In this document: positions 6,385-6,474 of the stretch, piece by piece
How positions within the stretch are numbered: the first letter of the stretch is position 1
Layout: every line of letters begins with the position of its first letter
Assembly: GCA_002403115.1 (NCBI GenBank)
Contig: DHHE01000051.1
Coordinates: forward strand, 13,048 to 19,521
DNA length: 6,474 bases
Reading direction: 5' to 3'
From: a bacterium UBP2_UBA4780
Lineage (GTDB): Bacteria > Edwardsbacteria > AC1 > EtOH8
The notes under the pieces: model-generated
Database searches by the model: none
Seen by the model: only the letters and a program-made list of their open reading frames with translations
What the model was told of the DNA's origin: nothing
Made by a program: the position numbers and the translations under genes

Positions 6385-6413
6385 ATAATACAAAATAAAG
6401 TAAGTATTTTCAA
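6385..6413 (-). promoter_or_regulatory. Sigma70-type promoter for the secretin operon
   Basis: Read on the minus strand, TTGAAA (6413-6408) and TATTAT (6390-6385) are separated by exactly 17 bases; each hexamer matches the consensus at five of six positions. The expected start of transcription is near 6378, giving a leader of about 23 bases to the ATG at 6355. The surrounding DNA is AT-rich, so chance matches are easier here, but the spacing and position relative to the gene are ideal. Confidence 0.65.
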
Positions 6414-6474
6414 GTGGAAAATATAAATAATTTAAGAATAATTAGTTAATTACTTGCGAAGGCTATATTTATTA
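6414..6474. other. AT-rich upstream region without a gene
   Basis: This stretch at the window edge is strongly AT-rich and shows no coding frame. It holds a near-palindrome, TAATTA-GT-TAATTA (6439-6452), about 60-75 bases upstream of the predicted transcription start. That could be an UP-element-like or regulator-binding site, or simply low-complexity sequence. The neighbouring gene beyond 6474 is unknown, so a divergent promoter is possible. Confidence 0.35.

Noticed and set aside
1..6474. CRISPR array, insertion sequence, rRNA or tRNA gene
   Set aside because: No spaced direct repeats, transposase motifs or structured RNA signatures were seen on either strand; genes fill almost the whole window.

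Overview
The window looks like chromosomal DNA from a diderm (outer-membrane) bacterium with type IV pili. Two outer-membrane markers are present (a LolA-type lipoprotein carrier and a secretin), together with the end of a PilT-type pilus retraction ATPase. Base composition is GC-rich on the left, with codons ending mostly in G or C, and visibly lower to the right of about 3900. I cannot name the species. The mix of genes would fit a deltaproteobacterium-like lineage or an uncultured candidate phylum, but that is inference.

Layout. On the plus strand: the 3' end of pilT (1-255); comB, a 2-phosphosulfolactate phosphatase family gene, two bases later (258-977); a terminator-like hairpin (976-1011); ftsK, a DNA translocase (1022-3277); and lolA (3270-3896), which overlaps the end of ftsK by 8 bases. 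A 75-base convergent gap with a strong hairpin (3926-3953) follows. On the minus strand, a two-gene unit is transcribed leftward from a well-formed sigma70-type promoter at 6385-6413: a secretin with three tandem STN-like N-terminal modules (4547-6355), then a small exported CsgG/LpoB-like protein (3972-4544) that starts two bases after the secretin stop. The first 60 bases upstream of that promoter are very AT-rich and hold no gene.

How the genes work together. FtsK (chromosome segregation at the septum) and LolA (periplasmic lipoprotein carriage) form an overlapping pair, an adjacency also known from E. coli. PilT and the secretin belong to pilus or secretion machinery but lie in separate, opposed transcription units. 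The small CsgG-like protein is probably a periplasmic or outer-membrane accessory to the secretin.

The most unusual item is inside ftsK. Between the conserved IPHL and VVTDP motifs of the motor domain, where about three residues are normal, there are 28 residues encoded by 2366-2449. They preserve the reading frame and are preceded by a cluster of atypical codons. This may be a small in-frame repeat or palindromic-element insertion in an essential, normally invariant core. No larger undescribed system is evident; every gene belongs to or resembles a known family.
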